Origin: VXYL01 sp963422285
GTDB taxonomy: Bacteria > Pseudomonadota > Gammaproteobacteria > Pseudomonadales > Azotimanducaceae
DNA: 64,000 bases
Assembly: GCA_963422285.2 (NCBI GenBank)
Contig: CAXXJO010000002.1
Coordinates: 1,116,001-1,180,000, forward strand
Reading direction: 5' to 3'
Notes under the pieces: model-generated
What the model was told of the DNA's origin: nothing
Database searches by the model: none
The model's input: the letters and a program-made list of their open reading frames with translations, nothing else
In this document: positions 27,241-37,312 of the stretch, in pieces
Numbering within the stretch: position 1 is the first letter of the stretch
Layout of the letters: every line of letters begins with the position of its first letter
Made by a program: the position numbers and the translations under genes

Positions 27241-28293
27241 GGTCGTTGCCTCCATGAGGTTTGCGAAGTTGCCAAGCACAAGCAGGTACCGATCAGTATC
27301 TATCATGCGTCCGAGTCGAGTTCGAGCCTGCCGGCGTCGCCGGCGGCTGGAGTTCACCCATTGCAGGAACCTGTCGGGGCTGCAATCGGGTCGCTGCCGC
27401 TGGCCATCGAGCGCGGCAAGGACTCGGACGGACGTTGCAGGGATGCCGACAGACATGCCCTCCGGGGCGGGCGGCAGAAGTGCTCGGGAAGCGCTGCGCG
27501 CTCCTGTGCGGGATCAGCGCTTCAGCTCGCTCCGCAAGAGCCTCGCGCTCGTCTCGCCGACGACCCCGTCGGAGCGGCTTTGGTCCCTGGCGGAGAGCCT
27601 CGTCGTCGAGCGCATCGAGGCCAGCGACAAGGTCTCTATCGCCTAGACGAGGCAGGGGTTGCATTGCAGCCCGTGCTCGAGACCATGTGCGAATGGGTGC
27701 GGTTTGTTCCGGGTCAGGTCGATCGCGAAGAACTCGACCTGGGTTGTGTGCTCTGGGAGCTGTCTCGGCGAATCGGCGCCCGCCCGCCCTTTCTCTTCTC
27801 CTAGCGTTCTTTCTTGTAAAGTCCCTTGGAATCGCCGCGAAACGACTCCCATGGGATCAAGCGCTTCAGCTTGGGCAGCGGATCGCCTTGACGTTCCAGC
27901 CACGAAAGACAGTCAGCGCAGTCAAGATCGCCGAAACTCTGTTGCATAGCTCAACTCCTGACGAAAACTTCGTCCTGGCTATGCCAAAGCAAGGTTGATA
28001 GAGATACCCTACAACTTGCTGGGAACTGGCTTGCAGAAGCACTTCTCGAGTGCGATCAATGCCGGTCGCCGGTATCAGTTCGGCGTACGCTTCAAGATGC
28101 AGTTCGATGCAGTCCTGATGATCTCCTACCTAGAAACATTGTACATCCCACCGCAATGTTGCCACGGGATCTACCCGGAACATGCCGCGGTTCTCATTTT
28201 TGACAGCCTCGCGGGTTGCCTCTGCAAGGCATCAAGAGAGCCACTGACTAGAACATCCTGAGAAGTATCCTTTTCTAACAACGAGCAAAACAG
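27241..28293. other. Gap with only an IS remnant
   Basis: About 1050 bases. Apart from the transposase remnant at 27765-27947 there is no supported gene; an 88-codon frame at 27995-28261 has no motif and no ribosome site. Confidence 0.5.
27765..27947 (-). mobile_element. N-terminal remnant of an IS5-family transposase
   Basis: From ATG 27947 on the minus strand the frame reads MQQSFGDLDCADCLSWLERQ, GDPLPKLKRLIPWESFRGDS and KGLYKKER, then a TAG, then EKRKGGR. The pattern GDPL..L..LIPWE.FR followed by KGGR is the N-terminus of IS5-group transposases. The DDE catalytic region is absent and no inverted repeats were seen, so it is a dead fragment. Confidence 0.6.
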
Positions 28294-29363
28294 ATGGAAC
28301 AACAAACGGAGTTTCAGGAACGGGCAGTCAAGGTGGAGTGCCCGCAACACCGTTTCGTATTTCTGATCACATCGGATGGTGCCATGCTCGGTCTCGACCA
28401 CAGCGGCGGTCTCTCGTTGTTTGATGAGGCCGATGATCGTGTTGTCTGGGATTGGCTGCCCGATGGTGTGAGGTATGCGGCGTCCGGTCAAGATTTAGCC
28501 GTTGATCTCGATGACTCGATCTGCGTTCTATCGGTGAACTCGGAAGAGCTGGCCTTCAGCATCTGCCATGGGCCCGAGCTGCTGCCGTCCGAATATCTTG
28601 AACACTTGCAGCGCGAAGGCTGGGTGTGCCTGCCCTGCATCCTCCCGCCTGACACGGTGGAGGGACTGCAACGTGTTGCCGGTACAGACCGATACCAACA
28701 TCTCGAAATGAACAACGAGATTCCGAAAACCTGTCAGGATGTTGCGGTTGGCCGCTCGATTGCCGAGCCGGTATCGCTCTGGCTGATCCGGCAATACATG
28801 CAGACCCATGATCTGCATCTGGGACATCCCCCTGGCTTCGGTGTGCTGAAACCCTACGATGGCGAAAGCAAGGTTCAAGGCTGGCATTCTGATATTCCGT
28901 ATATTGCATCGGTCGGCGGCAATCTAGTGGCTGACCGCAAGGGTCCGATCAAGGCGGTCCAGCGCAATGTCTGCGTATCCGACTTTACGAAGGAAAATGG
29001 CGCGACGGCCTTCAAACTCGGCTCTCACGCGGCCGCCGCGGAGCCGCCGCCGGAGTGGAATCCAACCGCGGACGATGGTGCGCCCATACGGCCTTATAGC
29101 GGCCCTGATGCTGATGTGGTCGAGCCCCCGCCGGCAGCATCATTCTGTATGACGCCAGAACGTGGCACCGTGCAGGCTTTAATCGCAGCAAACATAAACG
29201 TGCTGCGATGTTGCAGTCGTTCCAGACGGCTGATGTGATCCCGAAGAGGGATACTAGACCCACCTACAAGCGACTGCAGGAGAGTTTCGTGCTGGATGAG
29301 CTGAATGCCAGGGAGCAATGGGAACTTACTGAACTCCTGCTCAGCCAGCCAGAAATCGCCTAA
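28294..29363 (+). pseudogene. PhyH-like dioxygenase with one homopolymer frameshift
   Basis: Joined product about 356 aa. The first 100 residues (VFLITSDGAMLGLDHSGGLS) are not part of the dioxygenase core. The core starts at EYLEHLQREGWVCLPCILPP. The first iron ligands are in KVQGWHSDIPYIASVGG (H-x-D) and the distal His and Arg in SIILYDARTWHRAGFNRSKH, which is in the next frame. The frames join at the five-C run 29125-29129: one C fewer gives ADVVE-A-PAGSIILYDAR. All ligands are intact, so the break is recent or an assembly error. Base composition is visibly more AT-rich than in neighbouring genes, and the next gene (29401) shares this, suggesting joint acquisition. Confidence 0.75.
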
Positions 29364-29400
29364 CTACCGCAACTTCGCCGGCGAAGGACAGGAGCGTACT

Positions 29401-30246
29401 GTGCAAGTAGGAATCATGTCGGGTCATTTCGTTCGTCCGACGCTGGAAGAATCGCTGGACGCGATCCTTGGTCACGACCTCAGGCATCTTCAGTTCAACA
29501 TGTCGTCAGCGCACCTGCAAAGACCGCTGGCGGAAGAGATCGATACGGCAGGCCTCTGGATTCGCGAGAAGATACAGAAGCGCGATATGGTTATTTCCGC
29601 GCTAGGTGGCCCGGCCAACATGATGCATCCGGATGAGATGAAACGCGGGCAGGCCGTTGAGCGCCTAATGCTGTTGATCGCGGCTTGCGGGCTCATCGGC
29701 ACGTCCGTGGTAGCAACCTGCACCGGCTCTCGGCATCCGGAAAGCATGTGGCGCAAGCATCCAGACAATAACACTGGCGAAGCTTGGCAGGTGTTGCGAA
29801 ATACTCTTGAACAGGTGTTGCCAGTAGCCGAGGCGGCTGTCGATATCGCTTTCGAGCCGGAGGTCAACAATGTCGTCAACACCGCAAAGAAGGGGCGTCG
29901 CCTGATTGACGAGATGGGATCGAAACATCTCAAGGTGGTAATGGACGCCTCCAACCTATTTGGCGATGGCGACCTGACACGCATGTCGGAGGTCCTGGAT
30001 AAGGCGTTCGATCTGCTGGGCGATCACATCGCCATCGCCCATGGCAAGGATCTCGATCACGATGGCGACGCGGGGCATCTCGCCGCCGGTACGGGCAAGC
30101 TCGACTACGCTCGATATGTGTCATTGCTCTGTGGTCTTCCCTTTGATGTACCTGTCATCCTGCATGGTCTTTCCGAAGATCAGGTGGACGCGAGCGTGGC
30201 CATGCTGAGATGCCATGCGCAATCTCGGTCAGGCGCAAGCGCATAA
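29401..30246 (+). CDS. Sugar phosphate isomerase/epimerase-like TIM-barrel protein
   Basis: A 281-aa member of the AP-endonuclease-2/xylose-isomerase-like TIM-barrel family (substrate sugar or sugar acid unknown). Family-type segments include AHLQRPLAEEIDTAGLWIRE, SVVATCTGSRHPESMW, VDIAFEPEVNNVVNTA with the metal-ligand Glu, KHLKVVMDASNLFGDGDLTR and IAIAHGKDLDHDGDAGHLAA. Start GTG 29401 follows GGACAGGAGC; an upstream frame at 29305 begins inside the preceding gene. It starts 37 bases after the preceding PhyH-like gene, probably cotranscribed, and shares its lower GC. Confidence 0.82.
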   Translation: MQVGIMSGHFVRPTLEESLDAILGHDLRHLQFNMSSAHLQRPLAEEIDTAGLWIREKIQKRDMVISALGGPANMMHPDEMKRGQAVERLMLLIAACGLIGTSVVATCTGSRHPESMWRKHPDNNTGEAWQVLRNTLEQVLPVAEAAVDIAFEPEVNNVVNTAKKGRRLIDEMGSKHLKVVMDASNLFGDGDLTRMSEVLDKAFDLLGDHIAIAHGKDLDHDGDAGHLAAGTGKLDYARYVSLLCGLPFDVPVILHGLSEDQVDASVAMLRCHAQSRSGASA

Positions 30247-30570
30247 AGCGAGAATTGTCCTTTCGGGTTGCTTCTCCCCCATCGCGGCCGTCAACTAGCC
30301 GTGGGCCGGGTGGAACCCGAACCTCAGGCATCCAGCCCGCTTTCCCAGCAGGCAGCCTGCCTTCAACCTGCCTGTCCTCGACCCGCGCAGGCCGTGTCTA
30401 GGATGGTAGGCGGTTGACAAGGGACCGACGGCACCGGCAATGTTCGGGTCATGGGAAGGACACTGCCGGACACCTACAGTCTTCGGATGCCCTGTACCTG
30501 CTTCCGGGGATCGCCCTGCTTGAACCCGGACAGAGGCTTGCGCCTAACGAGCGAAACACATAATCCAGCG
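30247..30570. other. Gap with no recognisable gene
   Basis: About 320 bases between the isomerase-like gene and the small two-gene operon. No gene seen; the promoter of that operon should lie here. Confidence 0.5.
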
Positions 30571-30846
30571 ATGGCCCGATCCAATGAAAACCGAGCCGTG
30601 GTTAGCGCCAAGGATCGAGAGCGAATGCACCGACTTGGCGCGTGGAAGGCAAGCCTTCCACCGTTGTCCTCGCCTCCGCCGCGATCGCTCAGGGAGGTAT
30701 TCGAGATCAACGAAAGACTGCGACGCCGGGCTGGCAATTCGTCGCTCGACGACGCATCCGCAGTGGAGCAGCACGTCCGATTCCGTAACAACCTGTTGCG
30801 CCTTCAGTCCGCAACGCGCACCCCGCCCCGCTCGAGCGAGCGATGA
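30571..30846 (+). CDS. Small protein, antitoxin-like partner of the nucleotidyltransferase
   Basis: A 91-aa basic protein (MARSNENRAVVSAKDRERMH ...) with a predicted helix LREVFEINERLRRRAGN. It overlaps the following nucleotidyltransferase by four bases (ATGA at 30843-30846), the layout of type IV/MenAT/AbiE toxin-antitoxin operons in which a small protein comes first. No specific antitoxin family was recognised, so this rests on size, charge and position. Confidence 0.5.
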   Translation: MARSNENRAVVSAKDRERMHRLGAWKASLPPLSSPPPRSLREVFEINERLRRRAGNSSLDDASAVEQHVRFRNNLLRLQSATRTPPRSSER

Positions 30847-31451
30847 TAGACAGGTGTGTCGCCAAGTTCCTCGACGAGCTGTTCGGTGCGGGCTCCGGCT
30901 GGTCCGTGGTCGGAGGGCACGCCGCAAATGTCTACCGCCGAGAATCGCGTTTCACGATGGACGTGGATCTCCTGGTATCCCTCGGTTCGCAGTCCATGGC
31001 AGACGCGGCTGCCGCGTTCGTCGAGAAGGGTTGGACGGTCAGGACAATGGACCCGGAGGGCTGGTTGTTGCGCGTGTCGCACACCGAGTTCGGCTATATG
31101 GACGTGATCGCATCGGAGACGCCCTACCAGGAGGAGGCACTGCATCGGTCGCGGACAGTCGACTTGGGGCATGGGTTGTCGGCCCACGTTCTCTCTCCCG
31201 AAGACGTGATCGTCCACAAGCTCATCGCCGACCGGGCAAAGGACGACGACGATATAGAGGACATCCTGCGGGCAGGTGCCTCCCTCGACTGGGACTACCT
31301 CCACATGTGGTTCGACGCGTGGAGCCTGCGGGAGCGCTTCGAGAAGATCGTCGGGCGCATGCGCGGCAACCAAGAGCTGACCAAGAACCCGTTTCTTGGC
31401 CGCCTTGACGCCAAAGCCGGTCGCGATAGCGACGACTCGAACTCGCCATAG
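30843..31451 (+). CDS. Nucleotidyltransferase, AbiEii/MenT-like
   Basis: A 202-aa nucleotidyltransferase-fold protein. The substrate-binding and metal motifs are visible: SVVGGHAANVYRRESRFTMD followed by VDLLV, i.e. GG-x-N-x-x-R ... T-x-D-V-D, the AbiEii/MenT pattern, with a later Asp-rich segment DRAKDDDDIEDILR. Such proteins act as toxins by adding nucleotides to tRNA acceptor stems, or in abortive phage infection. Directly coupled to a small upstream gene. Alternatives are a stand-alone resistance-type nucleotidyltransferase. Confidence 0.75.
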   Translation: MIDRCVAKFLDELFGAGSGWSVVGGHAANVYRRESRFTMDVDLLVSLGSQSMADAAAAFVEKGWTVRTMDPEGWLLRVSHTEFGYMDVIASETPYQEEALHRSRTVDLGHGLSAHVLSPEDVIVHKLIADRAKDDDDIEDILRAGASLDWDYLHMWFDAWSLRERFEKIVGRMRGNQELTKNPFLGRLDAKAGRDSDDSNSP

Positions 31452-31575
31452 CCATTCCGGCACTGGTTGTGTCGTTCCCGTCGCTGATCCCAGCCGTGAT
31501 CGTGCGCGGTACGGCGCGGGGGCCTCGCAGTCGAACACCAATACGGCGTGTCTTGCTTCGGGACGGTTCAGTACC

Positions 31576-32576
31576 CGCCGAATGGTCTTCTTCAACAACG
31601 GCACGGAAGCAACCTTGAGCGCGATGCGCACCGCCCGGGCGCTCACCGGCAAGACCAGAATCGCCAACCTTTGACGGCTGCTACTGCAGCTCCCCCCGCG
31701 ACTATGACTTGATCTTCGCGCATCCTGCCAGCGACCACGAGCGCCCTAGGGCCGATGATGGTCGGCACCGGCATTCCCAGGCGAACCAGGACGAGACCAT
31801 GCTGGTTCTGCCGTACCGGAACGATGTCGCAGGCGACCCGATTCGCAAGCACAAGGACGGCTTTGGCGGCGGTATTCCTCGAACCTTCGCAGAGTTCCCA
31901 TCCCGGCTCGACAACGCGGAGTTTCTCAATGGACTCGAAGCAGTCTGCGAGGAGAGCAATGTGCGGCTCGGATTCGACGAGGTCATCACCGGCTTCCAAA
32001 CCGCCTTCGGGGGCTGCCAAGAGCACTACGGCATCACGCCGGACTTCGCCACCTACGGCAAGGCCGTCGCCGCCGGCCTGCCCATCGGCACCGTGGTCGG
32101 ACGCAACGAGATCATGAACTGCTTCTCCGGGAAGGACGGCGCCCGTGAATATTCTCGGCGGCACCTTCAACGGCAATCCCCTGTCGATGACCACGGGCGT
32201 AGCGGCTGTCGCCGAAATGCGCGACAACCGCGACAACAAGGAGACGATCTGCAGCCACCTCATGGAACAGGGCAATCGCCTGGCCTCCGAGGTGACGACT
32301 TCTGCATGAAGCACCAGTTCCAGGCACAACTCATGAACGCCGGCCCTTGGGGCATCTGCGCTTCCAGGACATCCCGTCAACAGTTCACGGGATTGCACAG
32401 AAGACGGGAAGTGGGCAGAGCGGGTGTTTTATCCGCACCTGTTGGACTACGACGTGATCATCCCCGGCATACATCCTGGCGTTCCTGTCCGTCGCGCATA
32501 CGCCCGAGGACGTCGACCGGATCATCGGGCCTTCAAGCAGTCGTTTCAGCACTTGAAGGAAGGCGGTCTTTTCTAA
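31576..32576 (+). pseudogene. Class III aminotransferase (GSA-aminomutase-like) remnant
   Basis: Begins mid-protein at VFFNNGTEATLSAMRTARAL (PLP-phosphate loop) with no N-terminal 120 residues, then continues through several frames: NQDETMLVLPYRNDV, FLNGLEAVCEESNVRLGFDE, VITGFQTAFGGCQEHYG, YGKAVAAGLPIGTVVGRNEI, ending AFKQSFQHLKEGGLF before TAA 32574. At least three frame changes are needed. It is a close paralogue of the gene at 44547-45916: the DEVITGF and GCQEHYGITPD segments are nearly the same. Not functional. Confidence 0.8.
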
Positions 32577-33006
32577 AGGCTAGCGGCCTAGCGGTATAGC
32601 TTCTCCTCCGTGCGCATGACGAGGTGGCTATCAGCGCGGGCAGGCTCACGGCAATCCTGACGCTCCGTGGTTGAGGGCGTCGTGCCGTGCGTTGCCGTGT
32701 TGGACGACCACGGCAACGGCCGGCAGCGGCGAAGCTGCCGGCCGGGGAAGGTCCCGGCGCAAGCGTTCCGCAGCGTCGAGCAGGTGGAGGACCTGAAGGA
32801 GGCGGCGAAGCGGGCGCAGAACGCGGGACTGCACGGCAGCTGTAACGACTCCCGCGGAGCCCGACCCGCCTCGGCCGGCGCCTGAGGAAGATCGGACGCA
32901 ACGAAATGCGGTACACCCGCGCATGCTTTTCAATTGAAAGATGTCCAGAGAATATGGTCTATTGGTCTCTTTCGCGGTGGCGATCCGCAATCCGAAGGGA
33001 AGGACG
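32577..33006. other. Gap with no supported gene
   Basis: About 430 bases between the two aminotransferase loci. A 72-codon frame at 32667-32885 has no motif I recognise. Promoter for 33007 probably lies in the AT-rich stretch near 32920-32945. Confidence 0.45.
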
Positions 33007-34287
33007 ATGCGCAATATTCTCGACACCTACATAAAGAACACGCTAGGCAGCGCTGCGGCGCAAGCGCGTGCGGAACGGACCGTGGTGGGTGGCAATTCCC
33101 GCGGCGCCGCCTACTGGGCGCCCTATCCGCTGACGATCGAGCGGGCAGCGAACACCACCGTCGTAGATGTGGACGGGCGGGAGTATATCGATATGGTTAA
33201 CAACTACACTTCCCTCGCGCACTCCCACGCCTACCCGCCCATCGTCGAGGCGGTGTCGAAGCAAATTGCCCGGGGCACGGCATGGAACGCCAACAATGTC
33301 TGGCAGGTGGAGCTGGCGGAAACGCTCATCGAACGGATCCCTTCGGCGGATAGCGCCCGGTTCACCAACTCGGGATCCGAAGCCGGCATCCTGGCTCTGA
33401 CCATCGCCCGGGCCATTACCGGGCGCAACAAGGTGCTCATGGCCAAGTACGGCTACCATGGAATCCTGATGGAATACGAGGCAGGCAGTTTTCCCGGCCT
33501 CATGCCGCACAGTGGGAACAACACCTACCTAGGCATCTACAACGACGCGGAGAGCTTTGAAAACATCCTGGCCGAACATGGCGACGAGATTGCCGCGGTG
33601 GTATTGGAGCCCGTGATGGGTGCTGGCGGCGTGTTCACGGCAACGTCCGAATTCCTGAACCGCGTACAGGCCGCCACGAATGCGGCAGGGGCCCTGTTGG
33701 TGCTGGATGAAGTGATTACCTTTCGGATGTCGACGGGCGGCGCACAAGCTTTGTACGGCATCGAGCCGGACCTCGTTATGCTTGGCAAAGTGATCGGCGG
33801 CGGCTTTCCAGTAGGCGCAGTAGTCGGCAAGATCGAGCACATGAAAGTATTCGACCCCGCCGCAATTAAGGTCGTGCATTCCGGCACCTTCTGCGGCAAC
33901 CCGGTGACCATGGTCGCCGGGACCATATCGGTGCGAGAGCTTACGGCGGAACGCATCAAGCGCATGGACATGCTTGCTGCCCGGCTGTGCGAGGGACTCG
34001 CTACTCATGCCAGAAACCTGAGACTACCGCTGTCGATCAACCGCAACGGATCCTTAATCAATCTTTTCTTCATGGCCAATGAGCCTCAGGCGGTCGCGTC
34101 GGGCCGCGAGGATGCAGAGACGATGCGCCTGTTTTTTCTGGCAGCACTCAATCACGGTTTGATGATGGCCCCGCGCGGATTGATCTGTCTCTCCACGGTC
34201 ATGGACAAAGCACTGATCGAGACCGTGGTGCAACGTGCTGCTTCCGCCATGGTGGATGTGGTGCAACAAATAGATAGCGAGAACTGA
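33007..34287 (+). CDS. Class III PLP aminotransferase, GSA 2,1-aminomutase-like
   Basis: A 426-aa fold-type I PLP enzyme. Segments: VDVDGREYIDMVNNYTSLAH near the N-terminus, FTNSGSEAGILALTIARAIT (PLP phosphate loop), VVLEPVMGAGGVF, the PLP-ring Asp in LLVLDEVITFRMSTGG, and the Schiff-base Lys in LVMLGKVIGGGFPVGAVVGK. ATG 33007 follows GGGAAGG; ATG 32941 is an alternative that adds 22 residues with no homology. Glutamate-1-semialdehyde aminomutase (C5 heme branch) is possible, but the divergent active-site surroundings and lack of hem neighbours make an omega- or beta-amino-acid aminotransferase equally likely. Confidence 0.85.
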   Translation: MRNILDTYIKNTLGSAAAQARAERTVVGGNSRGAAYWAPYPLTIERAANTTVVDVDGREYIDMVNNYTSLAHSHAYPPIVEAVSKQIARGTAWNANNVWQVELAETLIERIPSADSARFTNSGSEAGILALTIARAITGRNKVLMAKYGYHGILMEYEAGSFPGLMPHSGNNTYLGIYNDAESFENILAEHGDEIAAVVLEPVMGAGGVFTATSEFLNRVQAATNAAGALLVLDEVITFRMSTGGAQALYGIEPDLVMLGKVIGGGFPVGAVVGKIEHMKVFDPAAIKVVHSGTFCGNPVTMVAGTISVRELTAERIKRMDMLAARLCEGLATHARNLRLPLSINRNGSLINLFFMANEPQAVASGREDAETMRLFFLAALNHGLMMAPRGLICLSTVMDKALIETVVQRAASAMVDVVQQIDSEN

Positions 34288-35233
34288 TCCCGCTGTAAAG
34301 AGTCGTTCGATGACTAGCTGACCGATAGTATGCGCCAGCTTTCCTCCTGGTTACGGCCCCCTCCGACACCGGGCGATTTTGCCGAGGGATTGATATGCAG
34401 GGGTGCCCGCGCGGACGATCCGGATCGCGCCCATCGAAGCCCGGCGCCACTCCTTCCCCTTACGCCGGGAACTCGGCCTTCAAGCTAGCAGCGGGACCGC
34501 CTTGCCGCGCTTCGCCTCCGCGTACTTCGACAGCCACGCGCTGTGATTCTTCATGGCCACGAGGGTCTTGCTGGCATTCGACGTACGCGGCCACGGCGCG
34601 CGCGCTGCTTCTGGGCTGACCGCAACCTGGGCGTTCATCTGCACCGACGATAGACGATAGTGCGCCGACGTTCTTGATCGCCGTCCCGACGGCAGTGACC
34701 GAGGGCAGTGGCGGTCCACTCGGGAACCGTGCGCCCGCTGCTTCCGGTCAGCGGGCGCGGGCCGCCAAGGGCGGCCGGATAGAAACCGGGAAATGTTCCT
34801 CCCGGCAGGATCGACGACGATGCCGACCCGACCACCACCGCCCGCTCTTTGAACTGCGTCGTGTACGTACTTCAGGGCGTAGCCTTTGTCGAGAGCCTGG
34901 TTCCAGGCCGCCTCGGCTTCGGCATCGGCGCGGTCGCCGGATGCAGTCTCGATGCCACCACAAACACGTTGCCGCCGCCATGCAGGACGAGGTCAGCGCT
35001 TCCCCTGGCGTTGCTTTCCTCGGCCTAGGTCGGAACCGCCCAACGAATCCGCCACCGCCTTGGCGAGCACAACGTGGAAGCCCTCGTAGCGGCCTGCATG
35101 CCGAATCTGCTGGTGCGCCGCGCCGGCATACAGCGAGCGCAGCACGGCTTCCAGCGCCATCTCGTCGCCCGAAATGTTGCGGCATCATCCAGCGCACATG
35201 GTCTTGTGTCCAGCAGCGCGACGCTTCCTCCCC
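34288..35233. other. Gap with decayed, unrecognised sequence
   Basis: About 950 bases. On the minus strand several short frames read like pieces of one protein in alternating frames (for example EMALEAVLRSLYAGAAHQQI and later VGIVVDPAGRTFPGFYPAAL), but I cannot assign a family or coordinates. No intact gene is supported. Confidence 0.45.
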
Positions 35234-37312
35234 TCAATTCGCACCAGCCTGTAGGGTGACATGTCGCCTATAGTGTCCATCGGATTTCGCCATCAATTCC
35301 TCATGGGATCCAAATTCTCGAATTTCGCCGTCCTCCAGGAAATAGATCCTATCCGCATGAGCAATCGTCGATAGGCGGTGGGCAATAATGATCACCAACC
35401 TGTCCTTGGCTGCTTCATGAAGAGCATTGACAAGATAGGACTCGGTTTCCGGATCGAGCGCGGACGTCGGCTCGTCCAGGATCAGAATGCGTGCATCCCG
35501 CAGGAGCCCGCGCGCAACGGCGATGCGTTGTCTCTGACCCACCGACAATTTGCTGGTCACCGTACCGAGGCTGGTTCCGTATCCCTCCGGGAGAGCCACG
35601 ATGAAGTCGTGAGCGCCAGCAATACGAGCAACCGACTCGACCTGCTGCCGTGTGGCATTCTTGTTCCCGTAGCTGATGTTGTCGAAGATCGAGTCTGAGA
35701 ACAATTGCGTTTCTTGAAATACATAGGAGACTTGGCTTCTGAGAGTATCGACCGAGACATCCTTGAGATCGATGCCGTCAATGGATACCGTGCCTTCGGT
35801 CGCCTGGACAAAGGCCGGCACTAGGTAGGCGAGGCTGGTCTTGCCCGCACCGGTAGGGCCGACGAGCGCGATAATCTCTCCAACGCCGGCTTGCAGGTTG
35901 ATGTTTCGAAGTGCGCGGCGTCCATCGGGGTAGGTCAGTCCGACGTGTTGCATGACAATGCCGTCTGAGATTCTAGGCAGCTCGACGCCGTCGCGGGTCT
36001 TTTCCACTGGCAGATCCATCAAGAAGAACACACGACGCAAACCCGCGATGTAGACCTGCCATTCGGTGTACATATAGCCCCACGCGCTAAACGTTGCGCT
36101 TAAGACGAAGAAGTAGTACACGACGACAAAATAGTCCCCGGCCGTGAAAGTTCCGTCGATCACGCGCCCGGCCATCACGACGAAGAACACCACTTGGCCC
36201 AGCATAAACGCCAGACTCCCAAATTGCTGATACGAGAGTTTGACGAGAGACTCTGTACGGAACCGCTTAAACGACTCCTCGCTCATCCTCCTGAATCGTT
36301 CACCTTCCCGCTTGTTCCCGCCAAGACTCTGCACGGCAAGGACATTGCTCATGCCCTCTTCGATGTTGCTGGTCGTATTGGAGCCGGAAGCGCGACTGGC
36401 TTGGCTTCGGCGGCGCGCCATGCGGGCAAACGGCAGGACGAAGACCACCATCAATGGCATCGTCAACACGGCGAGCACGATGACCTCGGGCGCACTGCCG
36501 TAGTAGGTGTACATGATGACGACACTGACAACCACGCCAAGAACGCCGGAGTAGAGCCCGATTGCCAGCGCCTCAAGCAGCAGGCTGGCACTCGTGGTGT
36601 CGTAGAGGACGCGATAGACGCTGTCTCCGATTCGCTGATCGTCCAAGGTCGCCATCGGCAGCGACTTGATCCGTCGTCCAAGTTGCGTTCTAAGCACGTG
36701 GTTCAGCGACTGCGAGAGCCGAAGATTCACTTTGAAGTCGATAATCCCCAGAATACCCCCCATCAGGCTGCCGGCTCGGTTCGCCTCGTTCTCGGTTTGG
36801 GTGGCTGTGTCGTGTCCCTGTGCCAGAGCGGCGCTGGCAGCGCCTGAAGCCCCGGCGGCGGTTCCTGTGGGTGCTCCACTTGGAGTCCTGCCCGCACCCC
36901 GGTTGGTAGTGGATCCGAACACGATCACCATGAAGATACCGAGGAGCAATATCCACAGCATCATCTCCACAGCACTCTTGCCATCAAGGAACAGCACGAA
37001 TGGCGCCAAGTAGCCTGGAAAACCAGATGCATCCTTGGCGATTGCTTGTCCGAGAATGACATGATCGATTATGATTTTTCCCGGCCAAGGCACAAACAGC
37101 AATCTAAAGAGCGACTCGACTGTCACGAAGGCTATCTTGGCGGCGATGCGCGCTTTGAAGAGTCTGAAGTAGGTCGTCACGCGCAGGAGTATGCCCAAGG
37201 CATCCCTAAACCCGATGTCGGTATCGACATCGAGCACACTCGCTGAACGATCGAGCCGCTTCTCTTTCTCTCTCAGCGTTGCTCTCGGAGTGGGCGGGGC
37301 TTCGGCCGTCAT
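35234..37312 (-). CDS. ABC exporter half-transporter (TMD-NBD), second of a pair
   Basis: A 692-aa type I (type IV fold) ABC exporter: membrane domain with about six hydrophobic segments (AEMMLWILLLGIFMVIVFGS-type stretch, VVIMYTYYG, FMLGQVVFFVVMAGRVI) fused to a nucleotide-binding domain with Walker A GPTGAGKTSLAY, Q-loop YVFQETQLFS, signature LSVGQRQRIA, Walker B ILILDEPTSALD and the switch His IIAHRLSTIA. Residues about 140-190 are an unusual Ala/Gly/Thr/Ser-rich insertion (PTGTAAGASGAASAALAQ) between membrane segments. Its ATG overlaps the stop of the 842-aa transporter by four bases, so the two are probably a heterodimer. Confidence 0.93.
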   Translation of the reverse strand: MTAEAPPTPRATLREKEKRLDRSASVLDVDTDIGFRDALGILLRVTTYFRLFKARIAAKIAFVTVESLFRLLFVPWPGKIIIDHVILGQAIAKDASGFPGYLAPFVLFLDGKSAVEMMLWILLLGIFMVIVFGSTTNRGAGRTPSGAPTGTAAGASGAASAALAQGHDTATQTENEANRAGSLMGGILGIIDFKVNLRLSQSLNHVLRTQLGRRIKSLPMATLDDQRIGDSVYRVLYDTTSASLLLEALAIGLYSGVLGVVVSVVIMYTYYGSAPEVIVLAVLTMPLMVVFVLPFARMARRRSQASRASGSNTTSNIEEGMSNVLAVQSLGGNKREGERFRRMSEESFKRFRTESLVKLSYQQFGSLAFMLGQVVFFVVMAGRVIDGTFTAGDYFVVVYYFFVLSATFSAWGYMYTEWQVYIAGLRRVFFLMDLPVEKTRDGVELPRISDGIVMQHVGLTYPDGRRALRNINLQAGVGEIIALVGPTGAGKTSLAYLVPAFVQATEGTVSIDGIDLKDVSVDTLRSQVSYVFQETQLFSDSIFDNISYGNKNATRQQVESVARIAGAHDFIVALPEGYGTSLGTVTSKLSVGQRQRIAVARGLLRDARILILDEPTSALDPETESYLVNALHEAAKDRLVIIIAHRLSTIAHADRIYFLEDGEIREFGSHEELMAKSDGHYRRHVTLQAGAN

